Assembly (NCBI GenBank): GCA_003255065.1
Contig: QAOA01002417.1
Coordinates: forward strand, 506,122 to 570,121
DNA length: 64,000 bases
Direction of reading: 5' to 3'
Source: Cercis canadensis
Taxonomy: Eukaryota; Streptophyta; Magnoliopsida; Fabales; Fabaceae
Below the pieces are notes generated by a model, which saw only the letters and a list, made by a program, of their open reading frames with translations, did no database searches and had not been told where the DNA came from. Positions 35,064 through 48,700 of the stretch are shown here, one piece after another. The position numbers and the translations under genes are program-made. How positions within the stretch are numbered: position 1 is the stretch's first letter; each line of letters starts with the position of its first letter.

Positions 35064-37711
35064 GTTCCTTTTCATGTAAAGAAAACAGAGTTGGATGGTG
35101 ATTTCTCTTCACCAAACACCGTCAACCACGGATTAAAATACCATAACTAACATAAAAAAATGAAAGGGGTAAGGTGTAATTGATAGAGAGAGAAGGGGGA
35201 AGGGGGTGGTTTGGAGCAGAGTCTCTGTCAAAAAGGGTTAAGATCCTTATAGGACCCAGCAAGGATCTCCTTTAGCTGGTTACGCTAACCTTGTCTTGTG
35301 TTTCTCTCGGTCTTTCTTTCTTCGTGTTTCTTTATAGTAGTAATATATTTATAGTAATGAGGAAAAATATAAGTTAATGTTAGATAGTTCGAGTTCGAGT
35401 TCAAGTTCATTGTCGCCGGAAGAGAGAGGAGGAATGTTTTTTGGTGGGGTCCACAGAGAAGTCTCGTGACTTCAATGATGCGGTCCGCCGCATGATTGGA
35501 GACCCACGGCCGACCACCACCACCGTCCTACGTGGACTACGCCTGTCACATCATTGTCTAAACCTTCTACTATTCATTTTCTTCACTTCACTACACTTCA
35601 CCTTACCGACTATGGCTTCACCACTTAAAACAAAACACCCACAAAAATTACTCTTCAATTTTTCAAATTTGATACAGTCAAATTTTTTAAAGGCTACAAG
35701 AGGAATGACAACAGTAATTACTCTCTTTCTATTCTTGTTAATTTCCCTCCTTTATCATTAAAGCTTGCATATACAAGATCTATCAGAAGTAACTTTACAT
35801 CTTGTCAAGTGAGATAAGCGTATCGCCCTTCCCTTTTGCTGCATGATCAGTGACAAAAGAAAGTGAATAATAAAGTTAAAATACTTTGAAATTAGAAAGG
35901 CACGTGCACCATGTATCCTGATTCCAAAATTACTACTAATGAGTAATGATTTTGCGTAAAAGTTGACGAATTCACAAGTTACAAAACTCATGTGGTTGGT
36001 TCCGTTTACGCACAATTTTGCAGTACGCATTTGCCGGTGACGCCTGCAATTGCTTCAATCTCGTCATCAATTGGGACACGCATAATATCCAGAATGGACC
36101 ATCTCAGATTACAGGAGATTCGATCCGATAATTCACTGTTATAAGCAGCACTGCCACCACAATAACAGTAGAAATGCATGTTACTTGCATAGTTGATGTG
36201 AAGTTGTTAGAAAATTCAGTGCAATTGCAAAATCTAAAATTAAAATGTGTGAATTTCTAAGTATGCAAATAACATTACACCCACTAACCTTGCAGTTTCA
36301 TGATAGTGCTTAATCAGACACTCTAATAGTTGACTATTTAATTCTCATTATGATTGTATTGTATGAGATAGAATTACAAGAGAGGATATCTCTTATTATG
36401 TAACTTCTAATAAATTAAAAAAAAAAAAAAAAAAAAAACTCTTGATAATTTGTTAATAACACAATTAAAATTATCTATTTCTTAATTTAATATTTATGAA
36501 GTAAGACTAAAGCACCAACTAAATCGGCAGTTTTCTTAGAGGAGCTAGTTGAAATTGTGTTGACTCTTTAAGAATTAATTAAAACTAGTTTAAGTTTTAA
36601 AACACGTTTTACAAGTTCCAACTTGCATATATATGTATATATATATTATGGGTCGTCGGCAGAGCATAATAATAGTTGAAGATGTGGGATCTTGTTCAAG
36701 CTGGCCCAGTGGACCGCTTGGAATGGCTTAACTAGTTCAATATCTTTTTCCAACTCGTCATTTTCTATTAACCCTCTAGAAGGGAATTAAATTGCTATAT
36801 ATGCGATAAAAAAAGTACACTAATTATTACAAAATTAATTACATTCCAAGTTATCAACACCCCTCAACCTACACACCCGTCTCTGTTTTAGAGCAAGAAT
36901 TGAATGATCATAAAATCTTACTCTCTTCCACTATTGGCCCAAATGGTCCATTCATGTTACCAATCTCAAAAAGAGAAAGAAATAGTATTAATGCATATAT
37001 GCCGACCATCTGCTCTTTTATGCATATATACATATATATGATAGTAACTCATCTAATTTATAGCATAATGAGACTAACACAGAGTTTCTGAGATTTTTTT
37101 TTTTTATCTTCCATCCCTATTCTTACATGTGTTTGTTCTCCATAGTTGAAGGAGGTACCACTTGAGTCGTTATTTTTAGGTGCTACATCATTTACCACAC
37201 CAAATATTCCCCTCCACTTAATTAATTCCACACACCCTCTTGCTTATTTTTACACTATTATAGTAGCACACCTTATTTCAATAAATAAAATGGTAGGTAG
37301 CATTGTTATATAAACTAATTGAATTTCGATGGGTCAATTATAAATCTACTGTTGTAGTTTGAAGACTAGTCTATTAACTAACTCAGGAATTGTATTTCAC
37401 CAAATTTGAAAGGTGGGGGTCCTTGGTAATCAAAGGCATGGCCTTAGGATTCAATATTTTTTAGTTTTATTTTGTCTTTTCTTTGTTTATCTTCTACGTA
37501 AAGTTCTGAGACAAATCCACCAACCCCTGACTTACACGTTGGTTGAACGAACTTGATCCCACTGTTGTCGCTCAGCTTACGTTTTCTCTCCTTTTCTACA
37601 CTTGCTTCTCCGAAATACTTGTCCAGAAATCATTTGCAGACCGTAGTTTGTACCATAAAATAGACTGTGTTTTGGCTTTAATAAAGGATGGCCACCAAGG
37701 AAAAGTGATTA

Positions 37712-37885
37712 GATTTAGTAATCCTACCATTAAGAAAACATTAATTGTGTGTAAACCTATCAATTACCTATTCTAGATTTTGTTATCCTACCATTAAGAA
37801 TAGATAATTGTCTCTAAATCTATTAATATATAACCTATTGATGATTTTGTTACCATAAGGAGGCAGACAATTGATTAGTTTTTAT
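37712..37885. repeat. Imperfect tandem repeat, about 2.4 units of 64-77 bp
   Basis: Units start at 37712, 37776 and 37853, each with gatttagtaatcctacc or gattttgttatcctacc-like sequence, then taagaa, an aattg block and a tctattaa/cctatcaa block. The third unit is partial and more diverged. It is too short for a satellite and is probably a local slippage or duplication product. Confidence 0.6.
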
Positions 37886-38410
37886 TGGGCAAATTAAGTT
37901 GCTTTGCCAAAAACAGAAAAAAAGGGAGTATATTATGATGGGGCATGCGTTAAAAGAAAATTATTGGCCACGTGGAAAACAGATTTTCCTACTTGTTATC
38001 TCTTATGTGTGAAGTTATATTATATATGCTGCTGCAAATATAAACAACTCTTTTCTAGACGAGCTTATTTTTCAATCTTGCTAACCATATATCATTTGAT
38101 TATTGAACAATTTTGAGTGAAAGTCATATAATTAAAGGGAGAAGCCAACCACGAGAGACATTAGAAAAATAATTGCCATATCTTCTTTCTTCTTAGAGAA
38201 TTATGGGGTTTAAGGTTTAAGATTTAATTATGTCTTAATTCAAACATAGATATATATATATATATGTTAAGTTGGTGTTTATGAAAGTAAGTGCGAGGAA
38301 ATAGTACGGATAACTCTTAATAGTGAAAAGCCGAGTAAGAAGCCACGTAAGCGCACCGTAAGTCGCGGGAGAAAAGGACACAGCGTGAACGGGCGGTCGC
38401 TTGGCGGCAA

Positions 38411-38418
38411 CACGTGGC
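38411..38418. promoter_or_regulatory. G-box / ABRE-type motif CACGTGGC
   Basis: Perfect CACGTGGC about 430 bases upstream of the presumed NAC transcription start, within an unusually GC-rich patch (38340-38425). Such motifs bind bZIP (ABF) and bHLH factors. Function here is inferred from the motif alone. Confidence 0.4.
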
Positions 38419-38760
38419 GCCAACGTCTAACGATGGGCCAGCATGGCATGTTTGTCAGAAAGTTTAAAACAAAACTAAATGTCTATATTTTCTTGAATAA
38501 TTCACGATAATTTGAGTTATCGAGCATATATAGGAAGAACTTATTGTTTTAAGGGCCCAAAGTGGGCAAAAACAAATTTACCACTCACAATATTGTGCAT
38601 GAAAATCTCGTAATGGACAACTTGCGATAAATACGCGAGAGGAAAAGAAGGTGACATTGAGAATGAGAGTTTGAGACCCCCTATTTTTTTTTTAAAAAAA
38701 AAAAAAAGAAGGAAGGGGAAAAAAACAAAAAGAAAAGGGTTGATGTAGGAAGCTAGGAAG

Positions 38761-38768
38761 TGACGTCA
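38761..38768. promoter_or_regulatory. Palindromic bZIP site TGACGTCA
   Basis: Perfect 8-base palindrome about 65 bases upstream of a TATA-like ttatattc (38830-38837), in the position of a proximal promoter element for the NAC gene. TGACGTCA is the classic target of TGA-type bZIP factors. Confidence 0.5.
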
Positions 38769-39014
38769 CCTACGAGGGGGGGACAAGCATCAAAGGCCAT
38801 GCGCAATTCAGCGGTCCTTCCTCTCTTCTTTTATATTCTTTCCGACTCTCACTCTTAACGGAATTTTTCTTATCTCTCTCTTGTTTCTTCTCTTCATCAT
38901 CATCCTCCTTCTTCTCCAACTCTAACTTCAATTCATTCATTCCTCATTTTGTCTTCTTCATTGCTCTTGTCCTAACTAGCTAGCTAGCTAGCTCATTAAA
39001 CCACACTTACTCAG

Positions 39015-40573
39015 GTAAGCTTTTAACTCTTAATTACTTATACCTTCGCATGCAAAACCCATACCATTAACAACTCACCATTCTTTTCCTCTTCTTTCTT
39101 CTTACAATTTGGCTCTCTCCATTTCTCCAGGGGAACTCTTTTCTTTTTTCCAGATTTATATATAAATTGAATTTTTTTCTTTTTTTCTTTTTTAAAATGT
39201 AATTTCCTGTCATACCTCCCTGCACTTCCATGTCGGAAGCTAAACAAGTCTTGTATTCTATGTGTTTGATTAAAGTTTCCTGTTCACCAACAGAACCCAT
39301 GTAACTGCAGGTCCAAAACTAGTTTCTGGAATGGAAAATTGAAATGTCTTTCTTCATCCTGTTTTCTTCAACTTCTCTGTTTTACTACAGAACCCCTTTT
39401 TCTTTTCAAATGCAATTAACTTAATCATGGGTCTGCGTAGAAAATGCTAAGTATATGAAAGTTAGGGGAAGGCTGCAGATATTGGGCAGCCATGAAAGTT
39501 TTGGTTTTTTTCATAGTTCGTCAAGGAAGGAGGTCAGAAGTGCCACGAAAATTCTCGACAAAGAGACAAGAGAGTCAGAGCCCCAGTTTCCGCAATGAGA
39601 CACAGACTTTGGCTAATGGCTCAAGAGTGTGCTTTTCCTTTTTCTTCTTGCTCTCTTTTTATTATCCTCCCATGGCAGGCCTTGATCCAATAGAAATTAT
39701 AGAACGGTGCCTCTCTTTTTGCCTCTCAACCTTTTCCCTTTCGAGAAACGCGTGCCATTTTGGGATAACGTCATCCTTACCTCCCCATTTGGCATTCTCT
39801 TTCTTCTCCGACTTTATTAAACACTACTTCAAGGCTCAGAATTTCTCAATTCTCTTATTTTTTTAAACAATTCCAGCTCCTAGCTCATTATTCGTTTTGG
39901 TTTGATATTAACACTCTGTTCTGTACTGGTTTAAAATTATTGTTTTGCTAAAAAGTTATTTTTGTTCGTTTTATCCATGTCATATTCTTTTTTTTTTTGG
40001 AGTTTAAGTCATTAAGTTATATATATAATTATTTATAGTAATGGAATGGGAACCCCGTTCTTGATGAATCATTTCCACCATTCACTAACACAAGACAACA
40101 TCATTGGCACAAACCTCTAGTTGTCCGTTTCTTACAGATCCCTGCCCAAACATAGGCTAAGCTCCAACTCCTCTTGGTTTTTATCAAAGACTAACTCTCA
40201 TGATTTGGTTCTCTCTCTCTATCTTTTAACCCCAGGAAAAATCATTGTTTCTGAAATTATGGGTTTTGTTTTATAACATGCGCTTATTTTTATTTTCCTT
40301 TCAGATTGAATTTGGTGAGTGTTGCTCACCACCAAATGAGCTGATGATTATCTCTGATAACACTTGTCACCTTTTCACTACAAGGGCTTAATATTTCTTT
40401 TTAGAATTTTGTTTCCCCCTTTTCTATAAAAAAATTGGGTTTTGCCTTTTTAGCTTTTCCAACTTGACTATTATCTTCCCTTCTCTTCTCTCTTTCCTTC
40501 ACATATGGTTCTCGTTGGGTTATAATTTATACATGATGAAAGCCTAAGTGTGGTGGTGGTGAATTTGATGCAG
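39015..40573 (+). other. Probable 5' UTR intron of the NAC gene
   Basis: A CT-rich leader (about 38860-39014, including a (CTAG)n run at 38976-38995) ends in a strong donor, tcag|gtaagc. A good acceptor, gatgcag at 40573, lies 11 bases before the start codon. No long ORF in the leader is joined to the NAC frame. The 1559-base intron in the leader is inferred from splice signals only. Confidence 0.55.
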
Positions 40574-40584
40574 CACCAGTTGCT

Positions 40585-42741
40585 ATGATGGAGTCGATGG
40601 AGTCATGTGTCCCACCCGGGTTTCGGTTCCACCCAACTGATGAAGAACTTGTTGGCTACTATCTCAGGAAGAAAGTGGCTTCACAGAAGATTGATCTTGA
40701 CGTTATCAGAGAGATCGATCTCTATCGGATTGAACCATGGGATCTACAAGGTACATACCTATAGTGCTATACTACTAGTGAGAGTAGTGACATCCTTTTC
40801 TCCTTCTCATCTCTCATCTCTCATCTCTCATCTCATCAAAGGCTTTCCAAATTAGCTAGGGTTTTAAGTACCAAATTTTTTAGTGATTATCACTTGAAAA
40901 CATATCAGCAATATGCTAGATGAGAATGATGAATCTCTTTACGGTTTGTATCTCAATGAAGATACGCCAAGTTCCCTTATATATATATAGTATGTACTGG
41001 ATCTTCTTTCGTTATGGTTTTACACTTTTATTTGCATCTATCTATGGATCGGTGTTTTTCTCATACATATATTTGAGTGAATGATATGCAGAGAGATGCA
41101 GGATCGGTTATGAAGAGCAGAATGAGTGGTATTTCTTCAGCCACAAAGACAAGAAGTATCCAACTGGGACAAGGACTAACAGAGCTACCATGGCTGGGTT
41201 CTGGAAGGCAACAGGGAGAGACAAGGCAGTGTACGATAAGACAAAACTCATAGGTATGAGGAAGACCCTTGTTTTCTACAAAGGAAGAGCTCCTAATGGA
41301 CAGAAAACTGATTGGATCATGCACGAATATAGGCTGGAATCTGATGAGAATGGACCTCCACAGGCAAGCACATACACCATATATCCTTTTACGCGCTTTG
41401 ACTCTCACTTGGTGTTTATTTGCGTGATTTCAAATGTTACGTTCAAACTTTAAACATGACGAGTGGCTTTAGATGCCTCCCATTATCACATATATATTCC
41501 ATAACCTTTTTACCTTTCACACACACACAAAAAAGGGTCCTAATTAAGTTGGAGATCATTTCTATTAATTTAGACTTAAAAAAGAACAGAACCCTTCAAA
41601 GGTTTCAACTTTCAAGTGATTCCTTGTCCTATATAACTCTCTTAATGGTAATTTAAGTGCTTTAAAAATTATTCAAAAGGCCTTACTGTTACCACATTAA
41701 TGCAAATCTTGTACTTGATTGGTTAATTTCTCCAAACCACTTTTGCTTTCTGCATAGACCACTAGTACATCTGAATGCTCACCAAGGTACGAACATGCTT
41801 TCTTACAACATAACTTTCACCAACACTAAGTCAAAAGTCATTACTTTCAACAGCGAATAATTGAACTGCTTTCTTTCCATTCCTTTTCATGCTAGACTTT
41901 TTTTGCCATTGCACTTGTCAAACCTATACCTCTAAGTAATTAATTATTGATTTGCTTATTTTTCATTCTTTGACTACATCTACTACTTCTCTTCACCAAA
42001 CAGATGGTCAATTCACGAAAGATAAAAGGAAAACACCACTAAAGAGAAACAACTCTCTCATAACATTTACCTTATCAAGTTTTCTTGCAATAAATACATG
42101 GCAAAAGAAAGAAAAAGAGTTCGAAAACTAAGTCTCATCATTTTCAAACTTTGGTGGAGTTTGTGCAGGAAGAAGGATGGGTTGTATGCAGAGCATTCAA
42201 GAAAAGAACCAACAGCCAAACGAAGACTATTGAGGGATGGGATTCAAGCTACTTCTACGAGGAAACAAGTGGGGTCACCTCGGTGGTTGATCCAGTTGAT
42301 TTTATCTCAAGGCAGCCTCAAAGCTTTTTAGCTCAAAATTTACTGTGCAAGCAAGAGATAGAAATGGATAACTTGAGTTTTATGCACTCAGACCAATTTG
42401 TACAGCTTCCTCAGTTAGAAAGCCCATCTTTGCCATTAATAAAGAGGCCAAGCTCAGTGTCTTTAATATCAGACAATAATGAAGAAGATGAGCAGAATAG
42501 GTTATCCAACACCACCAAGAAAGTGACTGATTGGAGAGCTCTTGACAAGTTTGTGGCTTCTCAGTTGAGTCATGAAAACAGGCATGAACTTGATGGAGTG
42601 CCCAACTTTGAAACACATAACAGCTCGGACATGGCAGCATTGCTGTTACTGCAGAATAGTAGAGATGAAGTGAGCAGGTTAAGCCCATTTTTAAATACAA
42701 GCTCAGACTGTGATATTGGGATATGCGTATTTGAAAAATGA
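40585..42741 (+). CDS. NAC-domain transcription factor, VND1-3 type
   Basis: Exons 40585-40750, 41092-41363 and 42169-42741 give 336 residues. The start may be 40585 or the adjacent ATG at 40588; the family usually begins ME-MESC, so either fits. All five NAC subdomains are present: [74 protein letters not shown] with [15 protein letters not shown], and [10 protein letters not shown] / [12 protein letters not shown]. The C-terminal region keeps motifs shared by VND proteins: [27 protein letters not shown] and the end [14 protein letters not shown] factors switch on xylem vessel differentiation and secondary wall programmes in the nucleus. The second intron starts with GC rather than GT (CAG|GCAAGC). 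Assignment within VND1-3 is not possible here. Confidence 0.95.
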
Positions 42742-45700
42742 AGAAAGAAGGGATCACGGGATGTTGTTTTTCATTGGCAGTACTACATAAATGTTTGATG
42801 GATGCTGAGACATATATTTTTGTAAAAATATGTGTGGAAGGTTAAAAACTGTGTCTCCTCCTCTGCGTGAGTGCAGGTGTGTGTAAATTGAGATGCATGC
42901 GCCTAAGATGACTCTAGAATCTAGATAGTTTTATATTTAAATTATCACAAAGAGGAACACTGTCACATATGAGTCCTCTACCTCTAGCTCTTATGCCTAA
43001 GAGATAGCTGTGAGTCTGTGACAGCAGAGCAGAGAATGATCCTCCACAGTCTTCACTTCCTGTTATGCCTAATACCAGTATTGTTTTATTTCTGGGTATA
43101 AAAAGCCCTATGTTCCTGAAACACCAACCTATCAACTTGATGCTCTTTTCCAAAAACATGTTGGAGACATTTCTGTTAACTTGTCTTGGTTAGTATATTT
43201 TCTTTTTATGGCTAGAGAGAAAAGAAATAAAGAAAATCAAGTCGAAAAATTATGTCTTTTAAAAAAGTACACGAGTCTGACGAAAGTAGAAAATAAGCAT
43301 GTGATAGCAGAATATTTTTCTTGGACGTTTCTATATATAGCTGCTGCGTTTGCTGCTGTTTGTTGCCCTATATATATAATGTTCCACGTATATATATACT
43401 GAAAAAATAAAAATGCATTCCTCATTATTGAAACTCTCCTGACAAACATCGAACCAAGTTGTATAAATGACAAACAATTCAAAATATCGCTTTTGTAGTC
43501 GGATAAATACGTTGAAACGTTTAAGACAAGTGTTCTTTCTAGTATACGTAAACGACAATGACAGTGAAAATAATCTTAGTTATACTGTTTGAAGCAGAAG
43601 AACATAAAATTGAAAACACTATTTTCTTAAAAAAAGTTTTGTTTGTTTTTCTGGTCAACAAATCTCTCAGTTCGTACTGACATGCATGCAAGTAGCTCCG
43701 GTTATATAAAAGCACTAGTCTGCACGAAGACATATTAAGCAGAACTTCCTTGAAGAATTCGTTTCTTTAAATTCGAAGCTTATGCCTCCCAAGGGGACAA
43801 AAATTCTTATATTATTTTCCCCATTTGAAAAAGGAGCACTTTATGTTTTATGCATTTTTCCTTTTGATCAAGAAATTTTTTGTAAAAAAGCAAAAAGAAC
43901 AAGGAGTGAGTTAACCCATCTGTGTATATATGAGAGAGAGCCAACTAGAGTTCAATACTATATTAATGAAACAAATACAATCCTCTCTTATTCTTGTGCT
44001 ATTTAATTGTAATCTCCTACATATAGGCAGTTATTAATGATCTAAAAAGCATAGAGACAATATGTACACAATGATACTTATAGCTAATTCACTAAGTTTA
44101 ATTTAAAAAGAGAAGAAAAAAAAAACACGCATAAATTGAAAAAGATAATTAGGTAAATAATCATATGTATATATTACTATAAAACCATTCACCAACATAT
44201 ATATTATGATACAAAACAATGTATAGCCATTGGGTGTGTGTTTGCGTTTAAGTCTTTGGTCTCCTGATGTACCAAAAAAATGTATAATATATAAAATTAG
44301 TATACTCATAATAAGATGTATATGTATCATTTAAGTATATATTTTTTATAATTCATATGTTTTTGTTTTTCTTTTAGTACATCATGATATGAAGAAAAAA
44401 AATTAATTTTTTTTATAAGTTATTCAAACTACTCACCGTTAAACTACACTTAATAACTTATTTTTAATAAATAAAAAATCTCCGAGTTCCATGCATCCAA
44501 CAAATGGCTAAGGTTATATATATACTTGACGTGTTTACATGTGTTAAATTAGAAGTTTCAAAGAAATGAATATTCCATACATAAATTTATCCATTTATAC
44601 TCTAAGCATTCTAACTTCGAAGGTTCATAATTTAATTAAAAAAGAAAACGAGTAAAGTGAATTGAACTATCCTCTATTCCATAGTCCAAATTCTGATATA
44701 ACGATAATTGGTAACGAATCAATTAATCATGTTTGAATAAAAATAAAAATAAAAAAATAAACGAAATGGATGTGGGAAAAAGTTAGCAGGTCATGAAACA
44801 GAAGATGAAAAGTAAAACCAATCACATTTGAAACCATAAACTGGGTAGTGCATGAAGTATATTAATGTTGGTAATTGGTCAGCATGGGCGCATCTCGGTG
44901 CGAGTTTTGGTGGGTCCTTGTGTTGTCTAGCATGCGTTGTGCACCGTGGCTCCTGTTGAGCATGCTTTGTCTTATGGGAGCACAATTTGACCCTCCTCCT
45001 CTACAAATAGTTTTTCTTTTCCCTTTTTAGCCTGAAAAGTTGCTTTCTTTATTATTAATTTAGTCATGAACCCTGTTACGTTACAACTTGGCTTGAAATT
45101 CTACTAGCTAGCAAATACATATTTGGATTTCAAAGTAGGTAGCTAGTATAGGAGATCCAGTTAAAATTTACGCAGACATTAATTTGTATGTTTCTTAATG
45201 TATGCTTGTGTCAAAGGGATTCTTTGATTGGAAACTATTTCTCTGATTCCAAACAGATTCATCTTTTTTATACGGCTTAAATACTAGCTGCTACAGTAGG
45301 TACTAGGTGGACCAAATGGTCCAATTAGTATTCCAACTAGCCCCACAACATATTCAGTTCATTCCAACATTTAATTTGTCGTATCGCATTATATTTGTTC
45401 TTGTGTAATTAACAAGGGGAAAAGATCGCATCTATCAGCAATTCAGCATCGCATAAAAAATGAATTTGAAACTGAACCAATTTGGGCAAACTCATTTGCA
45501 ACAAAATGCATGAAAACCCCTTTCTTTCACCTCCAAAGACTAACACTCTTTTACGTGATAGTACTAGACTGCTTGTAAATTAGATTATCTTTGGTATTCT
45601 GAAATGCGAGTTTTTCTCAGCTCTAACTTGTAAGCCAGTAAAGAGAGGCCTCTCTCAAGCGTGGATGATCCACATGTTGTTGTTCTTAGACAAGTAGGAC

Positions 45701-48700
45701 CCAAAAGTGCTTAAGGGTATGAGTGTTTAACTTTGTTACACTAAAGGGGGATCATTCTTATCTTTCTGTCTACATACTAGAGCCTGGAAGGTAAAACACA
45801 ACCCCACAAAATTCCAAAGCAGTATCATACAACCAAGTTCATGGAAACATGCACAAGTCTACTCAACTCCAAAACATTAGGCCTGTTGGCCAGTAGCCGC
45901 AATCCACGACAGCACCATCTACCTCCAATAATTATGCACCATTTTTGTTAACAAATGATTGCTAGAGTTTTGAAAGCATCTGTTTTTCATGGAAAATTGC
46001 TGTATGATGATTGTTAATCAGACTAATTGGACTTTTATTACTCTAAAGTGATTGACATTTTTGTGTCCGATACAATGTGCTGAAGACCCTAAAATATATG
46101 TGTGATAAGTCTCTCCAACTAAAATGGAGAGACTAATATTTAGGTGAAGTTATAGTAGAATCTCCATAAGAAAACATCTAAAGTTCTTTGTAATTGGCTC
46201 AAAATTAAGAAGAACCTAAGCCATTTTTACCCACTCATACCGTTGTGAATATTTATACGTTTAAAATTTTTATAATTAGCATTAATGACCCAGATTATGG
46301 CCCTGAAATTCTTTAAAAAAAAAAAAATCCAAGAGAGATCAAATTAAAGAGATTATTACTATGTGGCCAACTTTAGACACATGGCTGAGTATGGTATGAC
46401 AGCAAAAATGCGAGAATCCGTGGGTGACCCCTCCACATAAACCATCTCTTTCAATCGGCCGTGACCAACTCGACCAATCACGTTCAATGAAATAAGTGCA
46501 ATGAAAACCAAGTTTTTCTCTAGAAGAAGGGGGAAAAACAAAGAACGGTGTCTAAAAGAACACAACTCCTTAATTATTATGATTGGTACACCCCAAAGAA
46601 AAAATTCAACTGTTATAAACACATGCTGTATCGATCTTGATCGTAGTTGAATTTCAAGTTTATGGGCCAACCAGGAGAGTCCACGTTTAGGGTATTTGTT
46701 AACTTTAGAAAAATGGAGTAAGAGGGTAAAGATGAATGATCATGGATAAGCAATTATAAGTGTAATGGTTGACCCAAACAAGGTTCCTTTTTGGAGAACA
46801 ATGATATCTATGATGGCACGCAACTATGCAACTTTGATGAGCTTCTCATGCAAAGATAAGGTTCAAAAAAAGTCTTACAAATTCTGAGAACCCAAAATCA
46901 GGGAGAGTAGCAATGTGTGCATGTATCGCTAGCTAGTTACCTACCTCCATCTTAGAATATATAACAAGGACAAATTGACTTCCTCTACCTAATAGTAAAA
47001 CTATATATAGAAGCATCTAAGTAAGTCAAGTATTCCTTTTTTTTTTTTGGACATAACAGAAAGCTGAAATAGATCTATGGAGTTGGAACTTGGAAGTTGA
47101 AGGAAGCTTTCAAAACATTATTTCAAATTATTAGGCCTAGAAATAGAGCGTTAAACAGGTCTGGCCCCAAAAATTGGTTGAGTGGAGGCAAGGGATATTG
47201 GGTTGAATGGCTACTTGCATAGTTCCATTCTTGTTCCATTCATAACTATGATGATAGTACTGGAAGGCACAAACTTTGGAAGCATGCCTCTAACTCTGGC
47301 TTTACAAATGTCACTTATTCTTAAAAAGGAGTTATAAACCATGTACTTTATCGGTTCATCCGAAACAGCGTACATATACCCTTACTAGTTTAATCTAATA
47401 TACCATCATTGCCACTAAAAGGCCACGAAAAGTGATGATTCTTTAGTTATCAAGCTTGTCAGTACAGTTTTCCAAGTTAAACTCTCAGAAGCAGTAGTGA
47501 TGAAAACCAGCACAATAATGTGGAACACATAAAGGACTAAACTTATGAACTCACAGGGAAGGAGAAGACATCACCATTTGTTGCCGATTGTAAATGAGGA
47601 TGATGGTTCTAAAGTTGAGGCAACTTTGTCCGAAGAATATTCAAATGTTGTTGATGGACAAGATATTTCTAGCATATTCTTACTTGGTTCAAATGTTTAA
47701 TCTTAGTCAATGATGATACTTTTATTTAGTTGAAACTTAAAACTATGTTGATGGATGTTGGAAGTAAATTGATTAGTACTTAAATTAAATACTTCTTTTT
47801 GATAGCGACACTGTTACTTTAATCAGCCTTATAGGAGAAGCTAATAGCATAACAGTACACGCCAGAGAGAGTGGCCTGATTCTTGTATCTTATATGCAAT
47901 TAATTTGTCATGTCAATAACGAAGGTTAAAAAGTAACTAGATAATTTCCCGTGCTTGGCATGAGGACTAACATCTCTCTTCAAACAAATAGATAATCTTA
48001 ATAGTTTTTTGACATTTAAAATTGAATTTTTATTGTACCATTAAAAAAACTTCAAAATAATATGTTAAAATATTCTTTATAGATAATAAGTATAGAAGCA
48101 ATGGTGTGCTCTAAAAAATCACTTTACATGTTTCAATCCCATTTCCAAAGACAATATGATAAAGAAATACAATAGAATAAAAAAATAAAACATTCAAATC
48201 CAAGTGTTCAATTGAAAAGTAACAAATTGAGGATACATGACAATTGAACAAAACATAATGGGCTGTCTTTTTGGAAAGAGTAGAAATAAAACATTATAGA
48301 AAGAAGATTATTTTCAAAATTAATTTAAAATGATATATTTTACTAAAAGATAAATTTTTTGAAAATACTGCCAATCGGTATTTACAGGGAAGGAGAAAAC
48401 AATAGAAGGAACCGCCAAACGGGATCGGCTTTTTTTCTTTTTCTTTTTCTCGTTATTTCACTTACCTTTTCATTTTTCTATGTCTCTATATTCTCTTCCC
48501 ATCGGGCCACTGTTAGCTGATTGAGTTTCTGGGTTTCAATTTGCAAGTCCAACATATAAACCGAAGCATAACTCTTCGTTCTTATGTCCAATATATAGAT
48601 CATCATGGACCACAGGCCCTTCTCTTAACGAGGCCACTAGGCTTCTAAAGCTGCCTCCCATCTTCCCCAACTTTAGTAACAGCTGGGCCTGGACTAGGCT

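Larger units (their letters stand above)
32980..38820. other. Long intergenic region upstream of the NAC gene
   Basis: Nearly 6 kb with no gene I can support. ORFs such as 35441-35761 and 37543-37776 have no recognisable domain. Visible items are a poly-T run interrupted by N (35035-35063), a (GTTCGA)n-like stretch at 35388, a poly-A run at about 36418-36439, an imperfect tandem repeat (37712-37885), and promoter motifs near 38411 and 38761. The piece 33000-35000 is less AT-rich than its surroundings and might hold a non-coding transcript, but I see nothing that proves it. Confidence 0.45.

Noticed and set aside
35240-35275. Short hairpin agatcctt / aaggatct as a microRNA precursor
   Set aside because: The stem is only 8 bases with a 13-base loop, far too short for a plant precursor, and it matches no known mature sequence I recall.
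35441-35761. 106-codon ORF beginning MVGSTEKSRDFNDAVRRM
   Set aside because: The start is not an ATG in the sequence and the composition shifts from GC-rich to T-rich halfway; no family recognised.
46359-46670. 103-codon minus-strand ORF
   Set aside because: No recognisable domain, no splice or promoter context, and isolated in AT-rich DNA.
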